Positions 35,459-43,942 are shown, counted from the stretch's first letter. The stretch: DNA of 64,000 nt from Planctomycetales bacterium 10988 (GCA_009664345.1 CP043547.1:6166709-6230708); one strand, 5' to 3'. The notes: generated by a model from the sequence alone, not told the origin. A program made the numbers and translations.

Positions 35459-36607
35459 TTAATAAACCCCGACGGTGGTTCCTCCCGCGAGTTTCGAGAA
35501 AGGACGCACGCCGCTGATTCCATCCCAGGGGTATTTTTCATAAGGCAATTCGCGTTCGCCTTCGTCGCGTTCCAGAAATCCGGGGATGAAAACCTCTTTA
35601 GTAAAGGTATAGAGCTTTGCCCGACCGGTGTCCCCGTAATCGACGACATCTTTATGACTATCGGGATCGACAACCTCCACGACCGCCCGAGGTTGCGGGG
35701 CATAATAAGCGATCGTGAAATCTTCTTCTTCCGTCACAGGTCGGGAGCAAGCCAGCCCCATCAGGGTGTTTCCATAAGTCGGCGTCATATAAACCCCACT
35801 CTCTTCGGCAGGGCCACCGAAATACTCTTCAATACAGAAGCGAGTCCATTGCGGAGTAAATTCCGTCCCGCCGGAGAAAATCCCGGTGATGCCAGAATCT
35901 GGAATGCTACTTCCTTTTTTCTCTAACGCTTCAGCAAGATTTTCGAGAAGTTTCGGAGTCGTAAACATGCACTTGATATCATGATTGGCACCGAGAATCG
36001 TCATGGCCTGATCGATGACGTGTTGCTTGTAGGCTTCGAGGTGTTCCATCCACCCTTTTTTGATCAGCTTCACCACCCAACGCGGATCGAGGTCCACGCA
36101 GAAGCAAATCCCTCCGCGGTATTGGCAAAGATGTTCCACGGCAAGTCGTAAACGACGCGGACCGGAAGGCCCGAGCATCAGCCAGTTCGAACCCTTGGGA
36201 AAGTACTCGTCCGGCAAGGTATGGCTAAACATTTCATAGTCAATGCGAAAGTCATCGACCACCACCCGCGATTTTGGGACTCCGGTGGTTCCGCCGGTTT
36301 CAAAAACATAGGTCGGCTTCCCTTCGAGACCTTTCGGAATCCAACGCTCGACCGGACCACCCCGCAACCAATCATCTTCAAAGAGGGGGAATTTTTTCAC
36401 ATCTTCAAAGCAGTTCACCTCCTTCAAAGGATCGAAATCAAGCGTCTCCGCCTTTTTCAACCAAAAAGGAGAACCTGTCTCAGGATTGAAGTGCCATTGC
36501 ACGGTCTCGCGGACGTGGGCATCGAGTTCTTCTTTTGCTTGCGAGGCCTTGGAGGCGAGTTCTGCCGAAAGCATAGAGTCAGTCACCGGGGGGATACTCC
36601 TTGACAT
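35459..36607 (-). CDS. AMP-forming acyl ligase, LuxE / phenylacetate-CoA-ligase-like (382 aa)
   Basis: ANL superfamily member: VFETGGTTGVPKSRVVVDDF (about 108-127) is the nucleotide-binding loop, MTPTYGNTLMGLACS (about 268) the A5-like (Y..T) motif, and DYGDTGRAKLYTFT (about 318) the A7-like motif. The C-terminal subdomain is short, as in LuxE acyl-protein synthetases; PaaK proteins are usually about 430. It would activate a carboxylic acid as acyl-adenylate for the neighbouring reductase. Substrate could be a fatty acid (LuxE analogy) or an aromatic acid (PaaK analogy, with a chorismate-lyase-like gene in the cluster). It is the first gene of the minus-strand block; a GTG at codon 8 is a possible alternative start. 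Confidence 0.78.
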   Translation of the reverse strand: MSRSIPPVTDSMLSAELASKASQAKEELDAHVRETVQWHFNPETGSPFWLKKAETLDFDPLKEVNCFEDVKKFPLFEDDWLRGGPVERWIPKGLEGKPTYVFETGGTTGVPKSRVVVDDFRIDYEMFSHTLPDEYFPKGSNWLMLGPSGPRRLRLAVEHLCQYRGGICFCVDLDPRWVVKLIKKGWMEHLEAYKQHVIDQAMTILGANHDIKCMFTTPKLLENLAEALEKKGSSIPDSGITGIFSGGTEFTPQWTRFCIEEYFGGPAEESGVYMTPTYGNTLMGLACSRPVTEEEDFTIAYYAPQPRAVVEVVDPDSHKDVVDYGDTGRAKLYTFTKEVFIPGFLERDEGERELPYEKYPWDGISGVRPFSKLAGGTTVGVY

Positions 36608-37264
36608 ACCAACAACGAAGGGTCAAAGATGCGGATTCGGATCGAGTCCTAGGGGTTCAGGGGGATCATTTCCATAAGGAAACCATCTACTCAGGGAGGA
36701 TTCTCCGGCTTCTCAGCAGAGATTCGATCGCGAACTCTTAACGCATCAACAATAACGTATATGATGATGAGAAGCAACCATCAGGCACTGTGCTTAACCG
36801 GGAGGAGAAACCGAAATCCAACTCGATTTCCTTACTTCTCTTATTATGGACAAAACCAGAGCGATTCCAACCCACTCGGCGACAGAAAACTTTAGCTATC
36901 AATAAATGAGTAAAAAAGTTTTAGGGCGAACGTCCTTCCCCTCTAGATTACTCCATTCATGGATTTGAAGAAAGAGAGCGAGGCAGAAACCCCCGAAATT
37001 CCTTTTCAATGGCGCCGAGCCTCACCGAAGACATGAATCACGACCCACTATCGAAATGCCCTTGGAATCAGGTGGTCAGAATTATTTAAAAAGTACTTTT
37101 AGAAATAAACCACTTTAGGCAGCCGTTGAACACCACGACAACTTCCTCTTTTATTTTCCGTCTTATTTGATGAATACTATCCCTCCGGTAAAATTTATGC
37201 CCACTTTGAATCAACTTGTGATCGTTACAAAAAGTTGGGTGAATGGGGAAACCGATATCTTCTA
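36608..37264. other. Divergent intergenic region upstream of the cluster
   Basis: About 650 nt between the acyl ligase (minus) and the FG-GAP gene (plus); promoters for both, including the head of the 21.9-36.6 kb cluster, should be here. A 12-bp palindrome AAAAGTACTTTT lies at 37089-37100. No gene-like frame, tRNA or known riboswitch was recognised. Confidence 0.4.
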
Positions 37265-38527
37265 ATGAGAAAGCAAATTATGCGCTATTTTATCACTACA
37301 AAAGTATCAATCGGTTACAGGGTAACTCCCTTGTTAGTTTGTTGCTTCTTTTTGATAACCGTTTCGCTTGCTGCCCAAACCATCGACAACGGATGGCCCA
37401 GACATACCATTGACAAGACTGGACGCGGAGCTGATGGCGTTCGACTTTATGATGTAGACCAAGATGGTCGAGAAGACATCGTGACAGGCTGGGAGCAATC
37501 AGGACATGTTTGTATCTATTTTTGCCCTGAACCCACAAAGACGAAGGAGCCCTGGCCGAGAGTTGTGGTCGGTCAGCGGACCTCGGTTGAAGATGCGGTT
37601 GCGATCGATACGAATGAGGATGGCATCGCTGAGATTATTAGCTGCCATGAGGGTGGTCAGCAATGCGTCTTGGTACACCGCTTCCAAAGAACTGGGAATT
37701 CACCGTCTCGCGAAGAGTTGTTGGATTCCAGAAATTGGGAAACAACGGAAATCGCCAGTTGCCACAAACAAACTCGTTGGATGTTCGCAGCCCCCATTTT
37801 TCGAGCCAATGCTTTGCAAGGGATTCTTCTTGGGTCCAAGAATACGAACGGACAAGTCGCCTTGCTCGCCCCTCCTGCCGACCCGCTGACCGAGGCTGTT
37901 CCCATCGAATCCTGGTCTCTCATTCCGCTTCAGCCTGCTGGTTGGATCATGTCGATCTTTCCTTATGATATGGATAATGATGGGGATGACGATGTTGTGA
38001 TCAGTGACCGAAAAGGTTCGTTGAGAGGAGTCTACTGGCTAGAGCATCCAGACGAGTCACAATTGACCACGCCTGGAGCATGGCGTCGGCACGAAGTGGT
38101 CGGGAATACCTATGAAGTCATGTTCTTAGATGTCGGCGATAATCAGATCACTACCGCTACCCGAGATGGAGTGATCTTAAAAAGTACTTTTGAAGAGAGT
38201 AGGGAGTGGACCACGATAGCGATCGAGAATCCACTTCAAATTCTCAACGGGAAGGCCGTCCGAAGGTTAGGGTTACAAGCATCTGAAACGTTCGTTCTGA
38301 CGACGAACACCGGAACAAATGCTGCGGACCGCAAGAAGCCGGGTGTATATTTGTTTGATCTCTCTACGCCTGATCGTGCAATCAATGTCAGTGGTCCAGA
38401 AGGCAAAAAGTTTGATTGCATTGAAGTCCAAGACCTCGACAACGATGGAGACCTTGACATCATCACATGTGAAGAACGTGATAATCTCGGGGTCTTCTGG
38501 TACGAGAACCCTGGTAAAAAAGAGTGA
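37265..38527 (+). CDS. Exported FG-GAP/VCBS-repeat propeller protein (about 420 aa)
   Basis: The signal peptide is VTPLLVCCFFLITVSLAAQ after a basic N-terminus. Calcium-binding FG-GAP/VCBS blades are clear: DVDQDGREDIVTGWEQSG (about 58), IDTNEDGIAEIIS, YDMDNDGDDDVVISD (about 235) and DLDNDGDLDIITCEE near the end, all with the DxDxDGxxD layout. Likely extracellular, seven-bladed, with an unknown ligand. The start is uncertain: TTG 37235, ATG 37265 or ATG 37280 all precede the signal peptide and none has a strong ribosome binding site. The ADP-ribosylglycohydrolase gene follows after 18 nt, so the two are probably co-transcribed. Confidence 0.85.
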   Translation: MRKQIMRYFITTKVSIGYRVTPLLVCCFFLITVSLAAQTIDNGWPRHTIDKTGRGADGVRLYDVDQDGREDIVTGWEQSGHVCIYFCPEPTKTKEPWPRVVVGQRTSVEDAVAIDTNEDGIAEIISCHEGGQQCVLVHRFQRTGNSPSREELLDSRNWETTEIASCHKQTRWMFAAPIFRANALQGILLGSKNTNGQVALLAPPADPLTEAVPIESWSLIPLQPAGWIMSIFPYDMDNDGDDDVVISDRKGSLRGVYWLEHPDESQLTTPGAWRRHEVVGNTYEVMFLDVGDNQITTATRDGVILKSTFEESREWTTIAIENPLQILNGKAVRRLGLQASETFVLTTNTGTNAADRKKPGVYLFDLSTPDRAINVSGPEGKKFDCIEVQDLDNDGDLDIITCEERDNLGVFWYENPGKKE

Positions 38528-38545
38528 AAGTGTAGTACATCGTCA

Positions 38546-39604
38546 ATGCCAAATCAAAAAGCAATTTTAGGATCAATGTTCGGCACAGCGGTCGGAGATG
38601 CCCTTGGTTTGCCTTACGAAGGGCTTTCGAAACGGCGTGCTCCTCGCCTACTCGGACCTCCAGATCGATACCGGTTCCTCCCTCGAACAGGCATGGTTTC
38701 TGATGATACGGAACACACTTGCATGGTGGCAGAGGCGTTGATCCTAGCAGGGGATGATTCCGATCGCTTCGGGAAGGAACTTGCCCGCCGCTTTCGTTGG
38801 TGGCTAGCTTCGCTTCCGGCAGGCATCGGGAAGGCCACAGCCATTTCGATTTTCAAACTTTGGCTTGGCTTCCCGACGGACAAAAGTGGGGTCTTCTCTG
38901 CCGGGAACGGACCTGCCATGCGGAGTGCGATCTTAGGTGCGGCGGTTGAAGACCTTTCGCTGTTGCGTTCGCTCGTCAAGGTCTCCTCTCAGATGACCCA
39001 CCGCGATCCCAAAGCGGAATACGGAGCTTGGGCAGTCGCGCTCGCTGCCCGGCTGGCAAGCACCTCGGAAACGATTGACTCTCAAAACTATCTAGAAAAC
39101 TTGCAGCAGACGCTTTCCGATGACCCGGCGGAAGAGTTTTTGGAACTCGTAGGGCGGGCCGTTGCCAGTGTGGAACGGGGCGAGTCGACCCCCGATTTCG
39201 GAATCTCGCTCGGACTCGAGAAAGGGGTGAGCGGCTATACCTATCATACGGTTCCCATGGCATTGCACGCTTGGTTGAGTACTCCCGATGACTATCAAGA
39301 GGCTGTGCAGCAGATCATTCTTTGTGGGGGAGACGCGGATTCCACGGCCGCGATCGTTGGGGGAATCGTGGGTTGCTCGGTTGGAAAAGAAGGTATTCCC
39401 GAGGCGTGGGTTTCCGGTCTTCGTGAATGGCCCAGATCGACTTCATGGATGCAAACTCTCGGCGAAACACTCTATCAAGCACGTTCTTCGAAGGAGAGTC
39501 GAACTCCACCTCGCTACTTAAAAATCGGGGTCCTCCCTCGTAATCTCTTCTTTCTTGCCGTTGTCCTTGGCCATGGTTTTCGAAGGCTCTTGCCGCCGTA
39601 CTGA
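38546..39604 (+). CDS. ADP-ribosylglycohydrolase family protein (352 aa)
   Basis: DraG/ARH-type hydrolase that removes ADP-ribose from targets using two metal ions. The N-terminus LGSMFGTAVGDALGLPYEG is the family opening; SDDTEHTCM (about 51-59) is the (T/S)DDT metal motif and CGGDADSTAAIVGG (about 250) the GGDxDST motif. The last ~45 residues go beyond the core and include a hydrophobic, basic segment (LPRNLFFLAVVLGHGFRRLLPP) that could be a membrane-associating tail. It follows the FG-GAP gene by 18 nt. No ADP-ribosyltransferase is seen nearby, so its substrate is unknown. Confidence 0.9.
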   Translation: MPNQKAILGSMFGTAVGDALGLPYEGLSKRRAPRLLGPPDRYRFLPRTGMVSDDTEHTCMVAEALILAGDDSDRFGKELARRFRWWLASLPAGIGKATAISIFKLWLGFPTDKSGVFSAGNGPAMRSAILGAAVEDLSLLRSLVKVSSQMTHRDPKAEYGAWAVALAARLASTSETIDSQNYLENLQQTLSDDPAEEFLELVGRAVASVERGESTPDFGISLGLEKGVSGYTYHTVPMALHAWLSTPDDYQEAVQQIILCGGDADSTAAIVGGIVGCSVGKEGIPEAWVSGLREWPRSTSWMQTLGETLYQARSSKESRTPPRYLKIGVLPRNLFFLAVVLGHGFRRLLPPY

Positions 39605-39668
39605 CCGTTTCAAATTTTCTACATGTCAGGTTATTTCAATAAATCCAAAAAGTGCTTTTCGCAAAAAT

Positions 39669-40292
39669 TTATTGAGGCACGACGAAACTCGATTTGAGAG
39701 AAGCGACAGAATCATAAAATTCACAGCCTGCCAGATGGTCGTTCACTAGGCCCATCGCCTGCATGAAGGCATAGCAAGTGGTTGGACCAACGAAGCTCCA
39801 CCCTCGTTTTTTGAGGTCTTTGCTGAGCGCGACCGATTCGGGGATGGTGGCAACGACCTCTGACTTCGAGGTGATTTTTGGTTGGCTTTGCGGTTCGAAT
39901 TGCCAGAAGTATGCGGCCAAGGTGCCGAATTCCTTTTGCAACGTAATCGCCCTGCTTGCATTATTAATGGTGGAATTGATCTTCCCTCGATGACGGACGA
40001 TGCCTGCATTTCCCACGAGCTGTTCAATTTTTTCCTCGTTGAAATTAGCCACACGATGAAAATCGAACTCTTCGAATGCTTCACGAAAGGCCGGTCGTTT
40101 TCGTAAAATCGTGAGCCAACTCAACCCCGCTTGAAACCCTTCCAAACAGATCTTTTCAAACAAAACCTGATCGTCTGCTACAGGACGGCCCCATTCCTCA
40201 TCGTGATATCGGAGATACTCGGGGTCGCTGCCACACCACCAGCATCGCTTTTTCTTATCACTCCCTCGTATCAGGTCTTGATCTTCCGACAT
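39669..40292 (-). CDS. tag: DNA-3-methyladenine glycosylase I (207 aa)
   Basis: Removes 3-methyladenine from alkylated DNA (base-excision repair). KRCWWCGSDPEYLRYHDEEW opens the domain with the family's Zn-binding Cys and the HD.EWG segment. FEKICLEGFQAGLSWLTIL (about 53-71) holds the substrate-pocket Glu, FVGPTTCYAFMQAMG (about 165) is the HhH region, and DHLAGC (about 183) supplies the remaining Zn ligands. Start at 40292, preceded by GGAGG; the longest frame to 40739 lies antiphase inside the upstream gene and is spurious. The first 35 nt overlap the 3' end of the upstream propeller-like gene, so translation may be coupled. Confidence 0.94.
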   Translation of the reverse strand: MSEDQDLIRGSDKKKRCWWCGSDPEYLRYHDEEWGRPVADDQVLFEKICLEGFQAGLSWLTILRKRPAFREAFEEFDFHRVANFNEEKIEQLVGNAGIVRHRGKINSTINNASRAITLQKEFGTLAAYFWQFEPQSQPKITSKSEVVATIPESVALSKDLKKRGWSFVGPTTCYAFMQAMGLVNDHLAGCEFYDSVASLKSSFVVPQ

Positions 40293-41682
40293 TGACGGGC
40301 CTCCTTTCAGACCAAAATTGCTCGACAAGCTCATCAAGATCAAGCCGATAAAGAACCTGATTATAATCGTAGCGAGGAGTAGCCGTTGGTGCGTTTGAAA
40401 ACATTTTCGAATACGTACCTTCAAAAAGTAGTATTGGAGAGTTCGATGGGGAAAAGTCTTGATGGAGTCGCGGGTTATAAAAAGTATAGTTCGCGTGAGA
40501 GAGAACTTTGATTGTAGGCCCCCAGGGACCCGTCGGTTCTTCCGCTTCGGCATACCAAACTTCTCCAAGCGGCGAAGGCTTTCCATAAAGCTGAGTAAAA
40601 ATACAGACCCACTTTTGACGGTATTCATTCCATGCGATGGACCCGCGGTGAGGAGAAATTTCCTCATCCCCCGAGATTGTAGGGACTTTGGGTTGCGGTG
40701 TGAGTGGTTCCCACGCCTTTGGATTTTGCCAAGCTTCAAAGGTTGCCGGAAACTTCAACCGTGGGAACGGGTCGCCATACAAAATCCACTTTTTGCCTTT
40801 TGCATTCGTCCAAAAGATTGGATGGCCATCGGGCATCAATGGGGGTTCTGGCTCGTGATCGGATTTAGTCCAAAGCGTTCGCTCATGAATGAATTTGTTT
40901 TGTGCTTCATCCCAAACACAAAGCCCACCCTCATACGCGGTCATAGGCGGCTTTACCTTGATGTAGCAGCCTACTAAATGTTGGACGCCAGCCTTATCAG
41001 GAAGACTTACAAACCCACTAATCCACGTTGGGCCGACACCGGGCATCTCTCCAACGACGCGTGGCTTTCCGGACTCATTCGTGAAATACCGATACCGCAA
41101 CCGAACAGGTGGTTCGAAACTTGATAAGGGCTGCAAATCCGTGGTCGCTCCTAACATATGAAAAAGCCCCAACGGATAGTCAGCCAGCGAAGTATCCCCC
41201 CATGCCCAGTAAAGTTGGCCCCGATGGACAGCGATTTGGACACTATCACAGCCAAGAATTCCCTGCTCTTGCCAATCACTTTCCAAATCCAGTTTTTGGC
41301 TTTCAGCGAAGAGGCCAGCTCCGGTAATTCGGCCCAAGCGTTTCGCCGGAAATTTCCTCTGAACTTTAATCGTTAAATGACCACCAGGCTGCGGAGTAAG
41401 TCGAACACCGCGATAGCCAAACCCGTCCTTTGGCACCTCATAGCCGTTTCCTTCAACGAAAAACCAAGTCTCAACTCCCATCAATTCCGGAGCATCGAAA
41501 GCGATTACGCCCCGGTTATCGGAAACGAAGGTCAAATGATGTACTGTGCGTAGCTCAACTAAAGGGACCGGCCAGCCACTTTCCTCTTCGATGATATCAA
41601 TCCGACAAGGCTCGAAAGCCATGAGATTCCCGGGGAGGACCAAGATTAGAACGGGGAAGAGACAAAGCCATGAGGGGTTCAT
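40258..41682 (-). CDS. Exported propeller-like protein of unknown function (474 aa)
   Basis: A signal peptide (LCLFPVLILVLPGNLMAFEP) precedes an N-terminal ~110-residue beta domain (DIIEEESGWPVPLVELRT). A region of repeated W..GD/P.L...-type strands follows (RGQLYWAWGDTSLADYPLG, GKKWILYGDPFPRLKFP, HRGSIAWNEYRQKWVCIF), reminiscent of five-bladed glycoside-hydrolase-like propellers (GH43/DUF4185-type). Catalytic residues were not identified. The start at 41682 has AAGGTG upstream. Its 3' end overlaps tag by 35 nt in another frame. Probably a secreted carbohydrate-active or binding protein. Confidence 0.7.
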   Translation of the reverse strand: MNPSWLCLFPVLILVLPGNLMAFEPCRIDIIEEESGWPVPLVELRTVHHLTFVSDNRGVIAFDAPELMGVETWFFVEGNGYEVPKDGFGYRGVRLTPQPGGHLTIKVQRKFPAKRLGRITGAGLFAESQKLDLESDWQEQGILGCDSVQIAVHRGQLYWAWGDTSLADYPLGLFHMLGATTDLQPLSSFEPPVRLRYRYFTNESGKPRVVGEMPGVGPTWISGFVSLPDKAGVQHLVGCYIKVKPPMTAYEGGLCVWDEAQNKFIHERTLWTKSDHEPEPPLMPDGHPIFWTNAKGKKWILYGDPFPRLKFPATFEAWQNPKAWEPLTPQPKVPTISGDEEISPHRGSIAWNEYRQKWVCIFTQLYGKPSPLGEVWYAEAEEPTGPWGPTIKVLSHANYTFYNPRLHQDFSPSNSPILLFEGTYSKMFSNAPTATPRYDYNQVLYRLDLDELVEQFWSERRPVNVGRSRPDTRE

Positions 41683-41728
41683 CGTGCGCACCTTCAATGT
41701 AAAAAACACTTTTTGTTTTAAAATAGAA

Positions 41729-41742
41729 AAAGCGCTTTTTAA
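41729..41742. repeat. Perfect 14-bp palindrome at a gene boundary
   Basis: AAAAAGCGCTTTTT, self-complementary, overlaps the stop of the 140-aa gene and lies 47 nt upstream of the propeller-like gene start. A candidate operator; similar but shorter AAAAGTACTTTT palindromes occur at 37089 and inside the FG-GAP gene near 38181. Confidence 0.3.
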
Positions 41743-42161
41743 AGACTATTCCAAAGATACATCGTTTTGCCAGTCGCCTTTGCACGGCGCGCTAGATTGG
41801 AAAGTTCCGTGATGATGGCAACAAAAGCAAAGGGAGGCCATTCTAATTCTTCATAGGTCGCTTGCGAAAATTTCTCGGCTAAGCCCGGCACCTCTGATTC
41901 TTCAACCTGAGCTAGCAAGTCAACCATCTCGGTAGGGACTTGCATTGTCCAGTCTTCGGCATCCTCCGCGGTCACAAGCCGGAATTCCCCAACCTTTTTG
42001 GGATTGTAATCTTCGTTGCGCAGCACTGCCCAGAATTGCTCGCCTTGCAGAGGAGAGATATCCCGAAATTGACAAACCTCTTCGCTTGGGAAACCAACTC
42101 CCCCATCGTATTCAGGGATATTTGAGCCTTCCGCCAAAAAGAAATCGCTGCTTAGTCCCAT
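41739..42161 (-). CDS. Small uncharacterised protein, MGLSSDFFLA-type (140 aa)
   Basis: No family recognised. Composition is acidic with aromatic residues (MGLSSDFFLAEGSNIPEYDG; CQFRDISPLQGEQFWAVLRN); no signal peptide or transmembrane segment. The second half is helical (TEMVDLLAQVEESEVPGLAE). The start at 42161 was chosen because GGAAG precedes it and because the extended frame to 42218 begins with basic low-complexity residues. It precedes the exported propeller gene by 57 nt and may be its operon partner. Immunity-like or housekeeping roles are both possible. Confidence 0.6.
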   Translation of the reverse strand: MGLSSDFFLAEGSNIPEYDGGVGFPSEEVCQFRDISPLQGEQFWAVLRNEDYNPKKVGEFRLVTAEDAEDWTMQVPTEMVDLLAQVEESEVPGLAEKFSQATYEELEWPPFAFVAIITELSNLARRAKATGKTMYLWNSL

Positions 42162-42303
42162 TTTTTTCTTCCAAAGCTCAATAGAAAAGAGTGGCTTCTG
42201 AGAGTGCCTAGCACCCACAGGATTATTCCGAATTCGCTATCATAAGGGAACTGGCAGAGAAACTTCAACTGTTTTCCGATGCGAACCGTAGGTGGTAGTT
42301 GCA

Positions 42304-42340
42304 CAAAAAAATCCGCCCCGAGAGTTGTCCGGGGCGGATG
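42304..42340 (-). terminator. Intrinsic terminator downstream of the small basic protein gene
   Basis: Perfect 10-bp stem ATCCGCCCCG (42311-42320) / CGGGGCGGAT (42330-42339). On the minus strand it is followed by seven T residues (42304-42311), so it ends the transcript of the gene at 42379-42648. Confidence 0.9.
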
Positions 42341-42378
42341 ATTTAGAAATATTAAGACTTTGACTATTGTTATTTAAT

Positions 42379-42648
42379 CTAGGGTTTCTTCGAAGAGGGT
42401 CGTTTACGCGACCTCATTACATAGGGCATGGCTTCAGCCATCATTTCTTCTCGTTTTTCAGGAGTTAAGTATTCCATAAAAGCGATCCGAGCGGCATGAG
42501 CTGCTTGCCGTTTAGAAAGTCCTTTCGAGTCACAAAAGCGATTCCATTTTTTCAGAAATTCGCTATCGTACTCGATCGTCTCTTTTTTTGTGGTGGAAGA
42601 AGTTCCTTTAACTTCTTCATCAATCTCACCTTCTGATTTGTAATTCAT
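42379..42648 (-). CDS. Small hypothetical protein (89 aa)
   Basis: Charged, helical protein: an acidic Ser/Thr-rich N-terminus, then FLKKWNRFCDSKGLSKRQAA and HAARIAFMEYLTPEKREEMM, ending with a basic tail (RSRKRPSSKKP). The middle resembles a short helix-turn-helix or ribbon-helix-helix-like unit but is not diagnostic. AGGGA lies 7 nt before the ATG at 42648; an upstream extension to 42738 lacks a ribosome binding site. The strong terminator just downstream supports a real gene. Confidence 0.55.
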   Translation of the reverse strand: MNYKSEGEIDEEVKGTSSTTKKETIEYDSEFLKKWNRFCDSKGLSKRQAAHAARIAFMEYLTPEKREEMMAEAMPYVMRSRKRPSSKKP

Positions 42649-43436
42649 CGTTGAATCCCTCAATGTATATAGCAAGACTTCGTTGTTCTTTCTTAGAGTT
42701 TCTAAGAGTTTGTGGCCAAAAAAATCTTTGAAAGCCACGCTTTCTAAGTGCCGAACCGTGTCCGACGGGCTTTGGCCACTGATTGTAAAACCTCCTCCTG
42801 GCTCCCAGAGTTAAAATTTCGTTTAACTACAGGAATTCCCAGCCAGAAGCAAGTTCTGGAATGTTTTGCAAACAATGGGCCAGTTCTTAGCAAAATTTAA
42901 TATTTCTACCAATCGACCATGAAATATCTTTGGTTTTTTTCAAGTCCCCCCAAAGAGGTGGTTTTGGGACAAGTCAAAGCTTGGATTTACCTAAGTTATC
43001 CATTGTCAGGGGCTTGTGTAAAACAAATGCTGCTTGTCACGAGCTCTGTTCTGAAGAAGTCTCTAAGGGTTATTTCAATTATTCAGAAGTCAAAATGTTA
43101 GGAAAATTTGAAGTTCCTCGGGAATGCTGAATCAAGGGAGGATTGATAAGCTGCAAGGTAGATGACCTTTCTGTCTGAAAGCTGACCTGTCCATTCGGTC
43201 GTATGAATTCCACCCTGGATGTACATTTCTAAGAAATCAGCAACTCTTGATAGGAGTATGAACACCTAGATCAGAAATTCTGATAGTGAGAATCAATCTC
43301 AAACTTAAATTTATCAAAGAGTTACGTCAATTTTTTCTGAGAAAATCATCTAGACGCAGCCGTCCAGATCCTTACAATAATGGATACGAATAAATTCAAT
43401 TCAATATCCACTAGTTCGTAGGGAGCCCTGTTCACG
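42649..43436. other. Long intergenic region upstream of the ferritin-like gene
   Basis: About 790 nt. Contains a candidate Fur box (listed separately) and, overlapping its edge, a TCAGAA-A-TTCTGA palindrome at 43271-43283. Two overlapping ~60-codon frames at 42919-43130 have no ribosome binding site or plausible composition. No RNA gene recognised. Confidence 0.4.
43282..43300 (+). promoter_or_regulatory. Candidate Fur box
   Basis: GATAGTGAGAATCAATCTC matches the 19-bp Fur consensus (GATAATGATAATCATTATC) at 15 of 19 positions, and contains a TGAGA-N5-TCTCA inverted repeat. It lies 137 nt upstream of a ferritin-like iron-storage gene, a usual kind of Fur target. Function is inferred. Confidence 0.45.
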
Positions 43437-43901
43437 ATGAGCAACCAAGCAATCATCGATCATCTGAATGAAATTCTCAAATGGGAATGGAAAGGCGTTC
43501 GCCAATACTCACAAATGGCCTTTATCGTTAAAGGTTTATGGCGTGAAACATACGGAGAGATGTTCCTCGATTCTGCCAAAGAATCCTTCAAACATGCTGA
43601 AATCATCGGGCAAAAGATCGCCGCCATGGGTGGTGTTCCAACTGTCGAACGTGCTGATGTCGAACAGGCACACGATATTGAAACGATGCTCGAAATCGGT
43701 TTGGCTTTTGAAGCAAACGCCGTGAAACTGTACGGTCAAGCTATCGAGATGGCGGACGGCCATGAGTATATTGCCCTCCGCAGCATGCTGGAAGATATCA
43801 TCATCGAAGAACAAGACGGGGTCGATCACCTCAGCAAGATTCTTGAAAAGCACGCTTATGCAGGTGCTGAATTCGATTCGACCTCCGAAAAAGCAGGCTA
43901 G
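43437..43901 (+). CDS. Bacterioferritin/ferritin-like four-helix protein (154 aa)
   Basis: Four-helix-bundle protein close to bacterioferritin: helix A ends at IIDHLNEILKWEWKGVRQYS, helix B carries ESFKHAEIIGQKIAAMGGVP (the last residues are typical of Bfr/rubrerythrin), helix C has EIGLAFEANAVKLYGQAIEM, and helix D has IIIEEQDGVDHLSKILE. The di-iron pattern is not textbook: ESFKH has one residue more than ExxH, and EEQDGVDH spaces its Glu and His differently, so ferroxidase activity should be doubted or may use shifted ligands. AGGGAG precedes the ATG. A candidate Fur box lies upstream and a strong terminator downstream, so it is monocistronic. Confidence 0.8.
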   Translation: MSNQAIIDHLNEILKWEWKGVRQYSQMAFIVKGLWRETYGEMFLDSAKESFKHAEIIGQKIAAMGGVPTVERADVEQAHDIETMLEIGLAFEANAVKLYGQAIEMADGHEYIALRSMLEDIIIEEQDGVDHLSKILEKHAYAGAEFDSTSEKAG

Positions 43902-43942
43902 AACCGGTCGTTTGACTGCCGCTCTCAGCCCCTGGAATCAGA

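Noticed and set aside
37089-37100. AAAAGTACTTTT palindrome as an operator
   Set aside because: The same string occurs inside the FG-GAP coding sequence near 38181 and related AT-rich palindromes are expected by chance; evidence too thin for a regulatory call.
39638-39674. CAATAAAT / ATTTATTG inverted repeat between draG-like and tag genes
   Set aside because: Long AT-only stem overlapping the tag stop; could be a weak terminator but has no GC stem or clean T run.
42919-43130. Two overlapping ~60-codon frames upstream of the ferritin-like gene
   Set aside because: No ribosome binding sites, overlapping frames, and unlikely composition.
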